Origin: an uncultured Pelagibacteraceae bacterium | GTDB lineage: Bacteria; Pseudomonadota; Alphaproteobacteria; Pelagibacterales; Pelagibacteraceae | NCBI GenBank assembly: GCA_902518165.1 | Contig: CABYFB010000002.1 | Span: forward strand, 62,001 to 126,000 | Direction: 5' to 3' | DNA length: 64,000 nucleotides | In this document: piece after piece, positions 51,938-60,839 of the stretch | Position numbering within the stretch: position 1 is the stretch's first letter | How the letters are laid out: the number at the start of each line of letters is the position of its first letter | The notes under the pieces: model-generated | Told to the model about the DNA's origin: nothing | Databases searched by the model: none | The model's input: only the letters and a program-made list of their open reading frames with translations | Translations under genes and position numbers: made by a program

Positions 51938-53023
51938 ATGGAATATTTTCTTCCAATTGCTCAAGTCGAGATTAACATACTCTTTATATTTGGTTTAAGT
52001 TTAGCAGTTGGTATTCTTTCAGGATTATTTGGTGTAGGTGGGGGATTTTTAATGACACCATTTTTAATTTTTTTAGGTATTCCACCAGCTTATGCAGTCC
52101 CAAATGAAGCAAGCAATATTTTAGGTACATCTGTATCTGGTTCAACCACCCATTACTTAAAAGGAACATTAGATTATAAAATGGGATTGATGATTGTGGT
52201 TGGAGGAACCATTGGAACCTTACTAGGGATCTTAACTTTTTCTTATTTTCAGGATATTGGAAAAATAAACATCGTTATCTCTTTAGCCTACATGTATATC
52301 TTAGCTATACTTGGAACTTTAATGCTTATTCAAGGAGTATCAGAAATTGATAAGGCTAGAAAACAAATTGTTGTTAGAAAAAAATTACATACTCATTATT
52401 GGATACATGGGCTACCTTTTCGAATGCGTTTTAAAAAATCAAAAGTTTATGAAAGTGCATTTACTCCAATTATTATTGGTTTAATTGTTGGATATATTGC
52501 AGCAATTATGGGAGTGGGTGGTGCATTTATATTGGTTCCTGCAATGATTTATATTATTGGAATGCCAACAAAACTAATTCCTGGCACATCTTTGTTTGTT
52601 ACAATATTTGTAAGTGCAATCGTAACAGTTCTTCATGCTTTTAATTACGGCACAATTGATCTTGTTTTAGTTTTTGTACTTATACTTGGCTCAATTATTG
52701 GCGTTCAGTTTGGTCAAAAAATTGGTGAAAAAGTTGATAGCTCAGAATTTAAAACAATCTTAGCAGTACTTTTATTATTAGTGGGAATTGCAATTGCTTA
52801 TGACACTTTTATTAAAGAAGACGTAATTGTTGAAACAGTAGCAAATGGAACTAAAAACCTTGGTAACATTGCACAGTTTATTTTAGATTATTCGAAAGAC
52901 CTTCCAGTTTTTTATGGACTTACATCAGTTGTATTAGCAGTAGTTCTTGGTATTGGAGCTGCAATTTTAAGAAATTATATTTCTAAGTGGAACAAAGCAA
53001 GAGAAGCTAAGCTTAAAGCTTAA
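51938..53023 (+). CDS. TSUP/TauE-type anion (sulfite) exporter
   Basis: A 361-residue membrane protein of the TSUP family. The two repeat signatures are visible: [24 protein letters not shown] (about 25-48) and [25 protein letters not shown] (about 185-210). This longer form, with a cytoplasmic loop (about 140-180) and an extra C-terminal part, resembles sulfite exporters found beside xsc/suy genes (TauE, CuyZ types). Neighbours suyAB, xsc and aprBA make sulfite, or another C2/C3 anion, the likely cargo. Its end overlaps suyB by 4 bp in convergent orientation. Confidence 0.82.
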   Translation: MEYFLPIAQVEINILFIFGLSLAVGILSGLFGVGGGFLMTPFLIFLGIPPAYAVPNEASNILGTSVSGSTTHYLKGTLDYKMGLMIVVGGTIGTLLGILTFSYFQDIGKINIVISLAYMYILAILGTLMLIQGVSEIDKARKQIVVRKKLHTHYWIHGLPFRMRFKKSKVYESAFTPIIIGLIVGYIAAIMGVGGAFILVPAMIYIIGMPTKLIPGTSLFVTIFVSAIVTVLHAFNYGTIDLVLVFVLILGSIIGVQFGQKIGEKVDSSEFKTILAVLLLLVGIAIAYDTFIKEDVIVETVANGTKNLGNIAQFILDYSKDLPVFYGLTSVVLAVVLGIGAAILRNYISKWNKAREAKLKA

Positions 53024-54186
53024 GCACTTCTGTATAATTTAGTCATCACAAATTCTCTATGACCTAATGCTTCAGCACAAGTTAATCTTCCGTTTGCAAC
53101 TCTTATTGTAGCTTTGATTAATTCATCACCAGCTTCATCTAAATTCATTTCTCTTGATAAGATTTTAGAAACATCAACATCAATATGCTCACTCATAGTT
53201 CTAGCAGTTAAAGGATTAGCAGTTAGTTTTACTACTGGCTCAATTGGGTTTCCAATTATATTTCCTTGTCCAGTTGGAAATAGGTGAAGATTGAATCCTC
53301 CTGCAGCTTGTAAAGTAACACATTCAGCAGCAGCTGATGAGGTATCCATAAAGTATAAGCCTGGACCTTTAGTTGGTTCTTCTGCTGGTTCCAGTACATC
53401 AATAAATTTGCATCCCCCAATTTTTTGAAAGTTTCCAAATGCTTTTTCTTCGATTGTAGTAAGTCCACCTGCTATATTTCCAGCTGTTGGTTGACTTTCA
53501 GAAAGATCGTCAGTTGCTTCTTTTAAGATAAAATCATTATACGAACTCCAAGTTTTTCTAAACTTCTCTTGAGCCTCAGGAGTTTTTCCTCTTTTTTCAC
53601 ACACAGTTTCAGCTCCCGTTAGCTCAGATGTTTCACCAAAACATAAATGAACACCCAAGGGCTCTAATTTATCCATTAAATTTCCAACTGTCGGATTTGA
53701 TGCTAATCCTGATGTTGTATCAGACTCTCCACATTTAACTGATATCCATAAATCACTTATAGGACGCTCTTCTCTTTGTTTCTCAGATGCCCAAATTGAA
53801 AATTCTTGAGCTTTCTTTGAAACTCTTGCTATAGTGTCTATATCTCCTACACCTTCTATACTAAATCCTTCAACTGGTTTTCCAGTGGTTGCAATTGCAT
53901 CAACAATTCTTTTTGTCCATTTAGGCTCAATACCTATTACTATAACTGCTGCAACATTTGGATTTTTTCCTGTTCCAATCATTGTTCTAAAATGAAGCTC
54001 TAAGTCTGCTCCAAATTGTAATCTTCCATAAGAGTGTGGAAGTGCAATCGTACCTTTAATATTATTAGCTACAGCTTCAGCACAAGCATTTGAAATATCA
54101 TCAACAGGTAGAATTATTACATGATTTCTTGTTCCTGTTCTTCCATCTTCTCTTTTATATCCTAAAAATGTTTTTGGAATTTCCAT
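53020..54186 (-). CDS. suyB: (R)-sulfolactate sulfo-lyase large subunit, SuyB
   Basis: A 388-residue protein of the UxaA/altronate dehydratase large-subunit family, which lacks the N-terminal SAF domain (encoded separately by suyA). It begins [21 protein letters not shown] and has [21 protein letters not shown] and LGHREF near the C-terminus. The Suy enzyme releases sulfite from (R)-sulfolactate to give pyruvate and needs iron. Altronate or galactarate dehydratase is the alternative, but divergent xsc and the convergent TSUP exporter favour sulfolactate. It lies one base downstream of suyA. Confidence 0.82.
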   Translation of the reverse strand: MEIPKTFLGYKREDGRTGTRNHVIILPVDDISNACAEAVANNIKGTIALPHSYGRLQFGADLELHFRTMIGTGKNPNVAAVIVIGIEPKWTKRIVDAIATTGKPVEGFSIEGVGDIDTIARVSKKAQEFSIWASEKQREERPISDLWISVKCGESDTTSGLASNPTVGNLMDKLEPLGVHLCFGETSELTGAETVCEKRGKTPEAQEKFRKTWSSYNDFILKEATDDLSESQPTAGNIAGGLTTIEEKAFGNFQKIGGCKFIDVLEPAEEPTKGPGLYFMDTSSAAAECVTLQAAGGFNLHLFPTGQGNIIGNPIEPVVKLTANPLTARTMSEHIDVDVSKILSREMNLDEAGDELIKATIRVANGRLTCAEALGHREFVMTKLYRSA

Positions 54187-54187
54187 T

Positions 54188-54475
54188 TTACCACTTTTTA
54201 GTTTTTACGTTGTGAACATGCACATGCTCACCTTTTTTAATTGATTTTACGACTTTGCCAATATCATGCCCGTACTTTAATATTGTATCTCCCTCGTTAA
54301 GATCAGTCATTGCAATTTTATGACCCAAAGGTATTTCATCCATCGATTGAATTTTTACTGATTTATCATTTTCCATAATCCAGCAATCACAGTCTTGTTT
54401 TGGAGTAATTTTTTCAATAACTACAACCCCTACATTGTCTTTTTCATCGTGGATTATAATATCTGTGCCGGCCAT
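54188..54475 (-). CDS. suyA: (R)-sulfolactate sulfo-lyase small subunit, SuyA
   Basis: A 95-residue SAF-domain protein, equal to the N-terminal part of UxaA dehydratases. It reads [46 protein letters not shown] and ends [12 protein letters not shown], as in altronate-dehydratase small subunits. The ATG at 54475 is chosen over a TTG at 54508, because the latter would lie on the palindrome between suyA and xsc. It pairs with suyB. Confidence 0.82.
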   Translation of the reverse strand: MAGTDIIIHDEKDNVGVVVIEKITPKQDCDCWIMENDKSVKIQSMDEIPLGHKIAMTDLNEGDTILKYGHDIGKVVKSIKKGEHVHVHNVKTKKW

Positions 54476-54503
54476 TGTGACGATTTCTTTGTTTGAAATT
54501 CGA

Positions 54504-54525
54504 CCCAATTTATATATGAATTGGG
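54504..54525. promoter_or_regulatory. Palindrome between suyAB and xsc, probable operator
   Basis: CCCAATT (54504-54510) and AATTGGG (54519-54525) flank TATATATG. All but one of the 11 half-site positions are symmetrical, so this is a nearly perfect 22-bp dyad in the 90-bp spacer of the divergent suyAB and xsc genes. It is well placed for a regulator that controls both directions. No regulator gene is adjacent. Confidence 0.6.
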
Positions 54526-54565
54526 CACTTTGACAATTAAAAAATAGAATTAAGAAGGATTTGAT

Positions 54566-56350
54566 ATGGCTAAAATGACAACCGAAGAAGCTTTTGTAAA
54601 AGTTTTACAAATGCATGGTATCGAACATTCGTTTGGTATTATTGGTTCTGCATTCATGCCTATTTCTGATCTTTTCCCAGAAGCAGGAATAACTTTTTGG
54701 GATGTTGCTCATGAAACAAATGGAGGATTGATTGCTGATGGTTACACGAGAGCAACTGGAAAAATGTCAATGGTAATTGCTCAAAATGGTCCAGGTATTA
54801 CAGGACTTGTTACACCAATTAAAACTGCTTATTGGAATCATACTCCACTATTATTAGTTACACCTCAAGCTGCAAACAAAACTATGGGTCAAGGTGGTTT
54901 TCAAGAAGTAGAGCAAATGAATTTATTTAAAGACATGGTGTGTTATCAAGAAGAAGTTAGAGATCCATCAAGAATGGCAGAAGTTTTAAACAGAGTAATA
55001 GAAAAAGCATTTAGAGGTTCAGCGCCTGCACAAATAAATGTACCAAGAGATTTTTGGACACAAGTTATAGATATAGAATTGCCTCCAATAGTAAGATTTG
55101 AAAGACAAGGTGGAGGAAAAGATGCTGTTGATAGAGCTGCGAAATTATTATCAGAAGCAAAATTCCCAGTAATTTTATCTGGGGCAGGAGTTGTTATAGG
55201 TGATGCCATTGATGATTGTAAAAAATTAGCAGAAAAGCTTGATGCACCTGTATGTAATGGATATCAACATAACGATAGCTTTCCAGGAAGCCATCCATTA
55301 GCTGTTGGCCCATTAGGTTACAACGGATCTAAAGCTGCAATGGAGTTAATTTCAAAAGCTGACGTGGTTTTAGCATTAGGAACAAGATTAAATCCATTTT
55401 CAACTTTACCAGGATATGGAATTGATTACTGGCCAAAAGATGCAACAATTATTCAAGTAGATATGAACCCTGATCGTATTGGTTTAACTAAAAAAGTTAC
55501 AGTTGGTATTTGTGGTGATGCTAAAATGGTAGCTCAACAAATATTAGAAAAACTTTCATCAAATGCCGGAGATAATGGTAGAGAAGATAGAAAAAATCTT
55601 ATTCATCAAACAAAATCTGCATGGTTGCAAACTCTTACAAGTTTAGATCATGAGGATGATGATCCGGGAACTGTTTGGAATAAAGAAGCAAGAGAAAGAG
55701 ATAAAGACAGAATGTCTCCAAGACAAGCATGGAGAGCTATTCAAGCTGGGATGCCAGAAGATGTTATAATTTCAAGTGATATTGGAAATAATTGTGCAAT
55801 TGGTAACGCTTACCCAACATTTGAAAAACCAAGAAAATATTTGGCACCAGGTTTATTTGGACCATGTGGTTATGGATTTCCATCTATTCTTGGAGCAAAA
55901 ATTGGATGCCCAGAAACTCCAGTTATAGGTTTTGCTGGTGATGGAGCATTTGGAATAAGTATGAATGAAATGAGTTCGTGTGCAAGAGAAGAGTGGCCGG
56001 CAATAACGATGGTAATTTTTAGAAATTATCAATGGGGTGCTGAAAAAAGAAATTCAATTTTATGGTTCGATGATAATTTTGTTGGAACAGAGTTAGATCC
56101 AGAGTTAAGTTATGCAAAAGTTGCTAATGCATGTGGTTTAAAAGGTGTTATTGCAAATACAATGGAAGAAACCACTAAAGCTATTAAACAATCATGTGAA
56201 GATCAGAAAAAGGGCATTACTACATTTATAGAAATAATTCTAAATCAAGAATTAGGTGAGCCATTCAGAAGAGATGCTATGAAAAAACCAGTTAAAGTAG
56301 CTGGTATAAGCAAGAGTGATATGAGACCTCAAAAGTCTCTTGTTAGTTGA
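54566..56350 (+). CDS. xsc: Sulfoacetaldehyde acetyltransferase
   Basis: A 594-residue thiamine-diphosphate enzyme. The N-terminus MAKMTTEEAFVKVLQMHGIEH, then GITFWDVAHETNGGLIADGYTRATGKMSM and NKTMGQGGFQEVEQM, is characteristic of Xsc and not of acetolactate synthase. The TPP/Mg motif is FAGDGAFGISMNEMSS (about 454-469). It converts sulfoacetaldehyde plus phosphate to acetyl phosphate plus sulfite. AAGGAT precedes the ATG. Tpa (25.2 kb) supplies the substrate and Pta (12.7 kb) uses the product, though neither is adjacent. Confidence 0.95.
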   Translation: MAKMTTEEAFVKVLQMHGIEHSFGIIGSAFMPISDLFPEAGITFWDVAHETNGGLIADGYTRATGKMSMVIAQNGPGITGLVTPIKTAYWNHTPLLLVTPQAANKTMGQGGFQEVEQMNLFKDMVCYQEEVRDPSRMAEVLNRVIEKAFRGSAPAQINVPRDFWTQVIDIELPPIVRFERQGGGKDAVDRAAKLLSEAKFPVILSGAGVVIGDAIDDCKKLAEKLDAPVCNGYQHNDSFPGSHPLAVGPLGYNGSKAAMELISKADVVLALGTRLNPFSTLPGYGIDYWPKDATIIQVDMNPDRIGLTKKVTVGICGDAKMVAQQILEKLSSNAGDNGREDRKNLIHQTKSAWLQTLTSLDHEDDDPGTVWNKEARERDKDRMSPRQAWRAIQAGMPEDVIISSDIGNNCAIGNAYPTFEKPRKYLAPGLFGPCGYGFPSILGAKIGCPETPVIGFAGDGAFGISMNEMSSCAREEWPAITMVIFRNYQWGAEKRNSILWFDDNFVGTELDPELSYAKVANACGLKGVIANTMEETTKAIKQSCEDQKKGITTFIEIILNQELGEPFRRDAMKKPVKVAGISKSDMRPQKSLVS

Positions 56351-56374
56351 TATTAATAAAATTTCATAACAGAT

Positions 56375-57232
56375 ATGAAATTTGTCTCTTACAAACACGA
56401 TAATGTTGAAAAGTTTGGAATAATTGAAAATAATCTCATCACCGATCTAACTGGAAAGATAGGTGGAGCTTCAAATTTAAAAGAATTAATAAAGATTAAA
56501 AAAATCAAAGAAGCAAAAGAATATGTAGTAAGCAATCCCGGTTCTATAAAAACTGAGGAAATTGAATACTTACCCCTGATTCCTAATCCAGGTAAAATTA
56601 TATGTGTAGGTTTGAATTACATTGAACATGCAAAAGAAACCAATCGTACTGTTGAAGAAAACCCAGTTATATTTCACAGATTTCCAGAGAGTCAAACAGC
56701 TCATATGCAGGCAATCCAAAGACCATCTGTATCCAAAAGTTTAGACTTTGAAGGTGAAATGGCAGTTATTATGGATGAAGGTGGCAAACATATCAAACCA
56801 GAGAATGCTTTAAAACACATTGTTGGTTTTTCATGTTATAACGAGGCAACAATTAGAGAGTGGCAAAGACATACTAGACAATTCGGTATGGGAAAAAATT
56901 TTGAAAATACAGGAAGTTTTGGTCCTCATATGGTTTTAGCAGAAGATATTCCAGATTATAAAAGTTTAACAATAGAGACGAGGCTTAATGGTGAAGTGAT
57001 GCAAAATGCTAAATTAAGTCAATTAATTTTCGATTTGCCAATTTTAATTTCTTACGTATCTAAAGCTATGTCTTGGCGAGCAGGAGATGTTTTAGTAACA
57101 GGAACTCCCGGTGGAGTAGGATCAAAAAGAAATCCACCTGTATATATGAAACCTGGAGACAATGTTGAAGTTGAAATCTCAAATATTGGAGTTTTGTCTA
57201 ACACTGTTGAGGATGAAATAATTCATAAATGA
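56375..57232 (+). CDS. Fumarylacetoacetate hydrolase (FAH) family protein
   Basis: A 285-residue FAH-fold enzyme. Metal ligands are expected in SLDFEGEMAVIM and CYNEATIREWQRH, and the substrate region includes FENTGSFGPHMV and VLVTGTPGGVGSKRNPP. The family hydrolyses C-C bonds in beta-diketones or decarboxylates oxaloacetate-like acids. It lies 24 bp after xsc and overlaps the next small gene (ATGA), so it is in the xsc operon. Which acid it acts on is unknown; a C4/C5 oxo acid or oxaloacetate is plausible. Confidence 0.85.
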   Translation: MKFVSYKHDNVEKFGIIENNLITDLTGKIGGASNLKELIKIKKIKEAKEYVVSNPGSIKTEEIEYLPLIPNPGKIICVGLNYIEHAKETNRTVEENPVIFHRFPESQTAHMQAIQRPSVSKSLDFEGEMAVIMDEGGKHIKPENALKHIVGFSCYNEATIREWQRHTRQFGMGKNFENTGSFGPHMVLAEDIPDYKSLTIETRLNGEVMQNAKLSQLIFDLPILISYVSKAMSWRAGDVLVTGTPGGVGSKRNPPVYMKPGDNVEVEISNIGVLSNTVEDEIIHK

Positions 57233-57435
57233 GTAATAATTTAAAAGTTTCAATAATTATAATACTTGGAGTTATAGCATTGTATATATCAACTCAGTAT
57301 TATTCAGGTTTTAATAAAAGCAAAACTATTAAAGCGTGTATAATTGGAAAAGCTGAATTAGATTCGAATAAACCTGAGAGCGAAAGACTCTCTGCTGATG
57401 AAGTTAAAAAATTTTGTGAAGATCAAATAAAATGA
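57229..57435 (+). CDS. Small membrane-anchored or exported protein
   Basis: A 68-residue protein with one N-terminal hydrophobic helix (VSIIIILGVIALYIST, about 7-22) and a soluble tail that contains two cysteines (TIKACIIGKAEL and VKKFCEDQIK). The pair could form a disulfide in the periplasm. ATGA overlaps at both ends link it to the FAH gene and the aminotransferase. No family recognised. Confidence 0.65.
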   Translation: MSNNLKVSIIIILGVIALYISTQYYSGFNKSKTIKACIIGKAELDSNKPESERLSADEVKKFCEDQIK

Positions 57436-58580
57436 TGAAAAAATCAAAAAGATCAGATGTTGATCCATTTATAGTAATGGATGTAATGGAATCAGCGAGA
57501 ATTGCTGAGGAAAAAGGAAAAGATATAATTCATATGGAGGTAGGGCAGCCAGGAACACCAGCACCTAAGATTGCAAAAGACTATATTACCAATGAGATAA
57601 ATAAAAACAATCTAGGCTATACAGTATCACTTGGTCTACCAGCTCTAAGATCAAAAATTTCAAAGTTATATGGAGATTGGTACAATTTAGATCTTAATCC
57701 AAATAGAATAGTAGTTACAACAGGCTCTTCTGGAGCTTTTATATTATCCTTTTCTGCACTGTTTGATAGTGGAGATAGAGTTGGAATTGGATCTCCAAGT
57801 TATCCTAGCTATAGACAAATACTAAAATCATTAAGTTTGGAAACCGTAGATATTCAAACCAAACTTCAAAATAGATTTCAACCTGTTCCAGAAGATATTA
57901 CAGATAATAATTTAAATGGAATTCTTGTTGCATCACCTGCAAATCCAACTGGGTCAATGTTGGATAAACAAGCTTTAGAAAATTTAATTAATACTGCAAA
58001 TGAGAATAATGTTAGCTTTATTAGTGATGAAATTTATCACGGAATTCAATATGAAAATAATCCAACATCAGCTCTAGAGATTACAGATAATTGCTATGTA
58101 ATTAATTCTTTCTCAAAATACTTTTCTATGACCGGTTGGAGAATAGGGTGGATGGTTGTACCAGAAGATCATGTTAGACAAGTAGAAAGGCTTTCGCAAA
58201 ATTTGTTTGTTTGTCCTCCACATGCAAGTCAAGTTACAGCTCTTGCTTCATTAGATGCAAATGAAGAGTTACAATCGAATGTTGAGGTATATAAAAAAAA
58301 CAGAGAGATACTTTTAGAAGAATTACCGAAAGCAGGATTAAAAAAGTTTTCACCACCTGATGGAGCTTTTTACATCTATGTTGATATTTCTGAATATTCA
58401 AATGATAGCTTAGCTTTTTGTAAAAAAGTTTTAGATGAAGCAAATGTTGCGATAACACCAGGAATAGATTTTGATCAAAAAAGAGGAAATTCTACTATCC
58501 GATTTTCATACGCTAGAAGCACAAAAGATATAATTGAAGGTGCCAAGAGAATTAAAGATTTTATGTCTAAAAATTATTAA
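57432..58580 (+). CDS. Class I/II aminotransferase
   Basis: A 382-residue PLP enzyme of the AspC-like class I family. HMEVGQPGTPAPK at the N-terminus, ASPANPTGSMLD with the conserved Asn, SDEIYHGIQY and the PLP lysine in INSFSKYFSMTGWRIGW are visible. Aspartate- or aromatic-type aminotransferases have these motifs; the donor is not determinable. It closes the xsc-FAH-small gene operon and is followed by a strong terminator. Alternative ATGs at 57432 and 57435 differ by one residue. Confidence 0.88.
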   Translation: MMKKSKRSDVDPFIVMDVMESARIAEEKGKDIIHMEVGQPGTPAPKIAKDYITNEINKNNLGYTVSLGLPALRSKISKLYGDWYNLDLNPNRIVVTTGSSGAFILSFSALFDSGDRVGIGSPSYPSYRQILKSLSLETVDIQTKLQNRFQPVPEDITDNNLNGILVASPANPTGSMLDKQALENLINTANENNVSFISDEIYHGIQYENNPTSALEITDNCYVINSFSKYFSMTGWRIGWMVVPEDHVRQVERLSQNLFVCPPHASQVTALASLDANEELQSNVEVYKKNREILLEELPKAGLKKFSPPDGAFYIYVDISEYSNDSLAFCKKVLDEANVAITPGIDFDQKRGNSTIRFSYARSTKDIIEGAKRIKDFMSKNY

Positions 58581-58626
58581 AAGGGGTCAGCTCAATTGGT
58601 TATTACCAAAAGAGCTCCCCTTTTTT
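58581..58626 (+). terminator. Intrinsic terminator of the xsc operon
   Basis: A nested stem: AAGGGG (58581-58586) with CCCCTT (58617-58622), AGCTC with GAGCT, and TTGGT with ACCAA around a TATT loop, followed by a T-run (58621-58626). It starts at the stop codon of the aminotransferase. Confidence 0.9.
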
Positions 58627-58695
58627 ATGCCATTTTGGCCAAATCCATCAAATGGATTTAGTTTGTGTTATTTTTAATATGTGATATCTCACCAG

Positions 58696-58725
58696 CTAAG
58701 TGTCAGGTGGCGTTATTCTAAGCAT
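58696..58725 (-). other. Possible 9-codon leader ORF with perfect Shine-Dalgarno
   Basis: On the minus strand an ATG at 58725 follows AAGGAGGTG (complement of 58729-58737), a full match to the 3' end of 16S rRNA at ideal spacing. The frame encodes MLRITPPDT and stops at 58696. The PPD segment is a known ribosome-pausing sequence. No downstream gene is present on this strand, so the role is unclear. Read on the plus strand, the same bases form an anti-Shine-Dalgarno-like CACCTCCTT. Confidence 0.25.
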
Positions 58726-58760
58726 TTGCACCTCCTTCACTTATAAAAATAAGTTTTAGG

Positions 58761-58821
58761 TAGGTTGTATTCAACAAATTTATTTCTATTTTTTATAAAT
58801 ATATTATTTGAATACAACCTA
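58761..58821. repeat. 14-bp perfect inverted repeat
   Basis: TAGGTTGTATTCAA at 58761-58774 and its exact reverse complement at 58808-58821 are separated by 33 AT-rich bases, within which ATTTAT/ATAAAT can pair again. As RNA this makes a long hairpin on either strand. It may be the end of a small RNA, a regulatory stem or a repeat family; the window alone cannot show which. I found no second copy by eye. Confidence 0.6.
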
Positions 58822-58928
58822 TCTCTTTAGTAGATTCTCGATATTAAAATAATCAAAATATTCTCAAACCCTTAAATGAAACTTATGTCACAGAGACAGA
58901 CAATAAATATATTTGTAATTAAAATCTC

Positions 58929-59120
58929 ATGAAAACGATATTTGTTATTGGATCAAAAAAACATACTCTGAAATACACAAGAAAAATGCCTGAGGGTGAA
59001 GTTAAGAAAATGAAATCTTTTGTTACAAACAAAGGACAAAAACTTGAAAAAACTTCAAAATTTAAAATTTTAAAAGTATCAGACGACAAAAATTCAAGAA
59101 CTTTCAAAATCAGTCTTTAA
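58929..59120 (+). CDS. Small lysine-rich protein, unidentified
   Basis: A 63-residue basic protein (MKTIFVIGSKKHTLKYTRKM...) with no membrane segment or Cys. It seems to form short beta strands (TIFVIGSK, FKILKVSD, RTFKISL). The plus-strand frame is preferred over the overlapping minus-strand frame because it begins after a spacer, ends 9 bp before the photolyase gene and has a normal hydrophilic composition. Function unknown. Confidence 0.6.
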   Translation: MKTIFVIGSKKHTLKYTRKMPEGEVKKMKSFVTNKGQKLEKTSKFKILKVSDDKNSRTFKISL

Positions 59121-59129
59121 TTATTAAAA

Positions 59130-60587
59130 ATGAACAAAATCGTATGGTTCAGGAACGATCTACGTGTATCTAATAATGATGCATTTAATGAGGCTGTAAA
59201 ATCAGGAAAGATTTTACCAATTTACATATTTGATAGAGAATATCACAAATTACCTACATCAAGCTCATTCCATCTAGATTTTTTAAAATCATCATTAGAC
59301 GATTTATCAAAAACACTAAGTGAAAAATATAATGCTAAAATCAATATATATTACGGAGATACATTAGAAATTTTAAGTCATTTAATTAATAAATTTAAAA
59401 TAAATGAGGTTTATTCAAATATAATATTCAAGAACTTGTATATAACTAACTTAGATAAAGAAGTTAGTTTTTTATTTAAAGAAAAAAATATTAATTGGAA
59501 AATATCAAATCAATTTGGTGTTCAATTAAATCATAGAATAAGAAATAAATGGTCATATAATTGGAATAAATTTATAGATAGTGAAAGCGTAAATTCAAAT
59601 TTAAATTGCGAGTTTATTTCAGATAATTATGTAGAAGATTTATCAAAAATAGAAACAAATAATTTAGAAAATGGAAAAATTCAAATTGGTGGAAGACAAA
59701 ACGCACTTCAACTTTTAGACTCTTTCCTTAATGACAGATCAGAAAATTACCAAAAAGAAATGTCTTCACCAATAACTGGAGAAACTTCTTGTTCTAGATT
59801 AAGCCCTCATATTGCATTCGGAAATATTTCCATTAAAGAAATATTTAAAAAAACTAATGATAAATTAAAATCCAATTTATCTTTTACAAAAAAGAAATCC
59901 TTAATTGCTTTTAAAAGTCGATTAGCCTGGCACTGTCACTTTATACAAAAATTATATGATGAGCCAGAAATTGAATTTAGAAATATGAATAGTGCTTATA
60001 ATGGAATAAGAGAAAATGATTTTAATGAAGATTATCATTTAGCATGGAAAAATGGAACTACAGGTTATCCATTTGTTGATGCTTGCATGAGGTACCTTAG
60101 AACTAACGGATGGATTAATTTTAGAATGAGAGCAATGTTAGTTTCATTTGCCTCTTATCAATTGTGGCTAGATTGGAAAAAAACATCAAAACATTTAGCA
60201 AAATTATTTACAGATTATGAGCCAGGTATTCATTATTCACAATTTCAAATGCAATCAGGAACAACAGGAATAAATTCAATAAGAATTTATAATCCAATTA
60301 AACAATCAATTGACCAAGATCCTACAGGAGATTTTATAAGAAAATGGGTTCCAGAATTAAAAAATGTTCCAGGAAAATTAGTTCATGAACCATGGAAATT
60401 AACATTCATTGAACAAAAGGGAATAAATTTAGAAATTGGTAAAGATTATCCTTCACCAATAGTTGATAATAAAATATCAACAAAAATTGCAAAAGAAAAA
60501 ATCTGGAATATTAAGAAAACAACAGAAGCAAAAATTATTTCAGCAGAAGTATTAAATAAACACGCCAGTTTATCTCAAAGAAGATAA
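59130..60587 (+). CDS. phrB: DNA photolyase / cryptochrome family protein
   Basis: A 485-residue photolyase-family flavoprotein. The N-terminal antenna-type Rossmann domain starts [16 protein letters not shown]. The FAD-binding domain includes [56 protein letters not shown] and the [12 protein letters not shown] loop. It should repair UV-induced pyrimidine dimers using blue light, useful to a surface-ocean cell. CPD versus cryptochrome-like or (6-4) specificity is not settled; the segment [13 protein letters not shown] differs from the E. coli-type NNGGWQW loop. Confidence 0.88.
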   Translation: MNKIVWFRNDLRVSNNDAFNEAVKSGKILPIYIFDREYHKLPTSSSFHLDFLKSSLDDLSKTLSEKYNAKINIYYGDTLEILSHLINKFKINEVYSNIIFKNLYITNLDKEVSFLFKEKNINWKISNQFGVQLNHRIRNKWSYNWNKFIDSESVNSNLNCEFISDNYVEDLSKIETNNLENGKIQIGGRQNALQLLDSFLNDRSENYQKEMSSPITGETSCSRLSPHIAFGNISIKEIFKKTNDKLKSNLSFTKKKSLIAFKSRLAWHCHFIQKLYDEPEIEFRNMNSAYNGIRENDFNEDYHLAWKNGTTGYPFVDACMRYLRTNGWINFRMRAMLVSFASYQLWLDWKKTSKHLAKLFTDYEPGIHYSQFQMQSGTTGINSIRIYNPIKQSIDQDPTGDFIRKWVPELKNVPGKLVHEPWKLTFIEQKGINLEIGKDYPSPIVDNKISTKIAKEKIWNIKKTTEAKIISAEVLNKHASLSQRR

Positions 60588-60590
60588 AAT

Positions 60591-60728
60591 TTAATTACCG
60601 TAAGGTATTCCAACTAACTTTCCATTTTCATTATAAAAATAAAAAAAGTTCGGGTTTATTACTTTTGGCTTTTTTGAAAGCGTTTTAGATTTATTTGTTG
60701 ATTTATTTTTTTTTAATTTACGTTTCAC
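60591..60728 (-). CDS. Possible 45-residue microprotein
   Basis: A 45-residue frame with a GTG start (60728). It has a very basic N-terminal half (KRKLKKNKSTNKSKTLSKK) and a distinct, aromatic C-terminal half (NPNFFYFYNENGKLVGIPYG). The ordered C-terminal motif looks more like protein than random AT-rich sequence. It converges with the photolyase gene (3 bp). The 111 bp between it and the next gene hold the divergent promoters; I see no clear motif there. Confidence 0.4.
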   Translation of the reverse strand: MKRKLKKNKSTNKSKTLSKKPKVINPNFFYFYNENGKLVGIPYGN

Positions 60729-60839
60729 AACAAATAAATACTAAAAAAAATAAAGTAAACTATTGATAACTTTTCAACCCAGATATGCATTTATTCTTAA
60801 TCAATAAATTCAAATTAAGTATATCTATTCATTTTACTT

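Larger units (their letters stand above)
58627..58928. other. 302-bp non-coding stretch rich in inverted repeats
   Basis: No gene of usual size fits here. It holds: a perfect 8-bp hairpin AAATCCAT-CAA-ATGGATTT (58641-58659); a dyad AGGTG/CACCT around 58705-58733; a 6-bp hairpin ACTTAT-AAAA-ATAAGT followed by TTT (58739-58757); and a 14-bp perfect inverted repeat (58761-58774 with 58808-58821). On the minus strand AAGGAGGTG precedes a 9-codon frame. It could encode a small RNA or a leader region; its identity is unknown. Confidence 0.5.

Noticed and set aside
53020..54475. Altronate dehydratase (UxaA) for hexuronate breakdown
   Set aside because: The split SAF/large subunit form beside divergent xsc and a TSUP exporter points to SuyAB; no other uronate genes are present.
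54566..56350. Acetolactate synthase or other TPP enzyme
   Set aside because: The N-terminal pattern and GQGGFQEVEQM match Xsc closely, and no small regulatory subunit follows.
58761..58821. Attachment site or IS terminal repeats
   Set aside because: No integrase, transposase or target duplication is near, and the distance between arms is only 33 bp.
58919..59107. Minus-strand frame over the small lysine-rich gene
   Set aside because: Phe/Leu-rich reading typical of the complement of a Lys-rich AT-rich gene.
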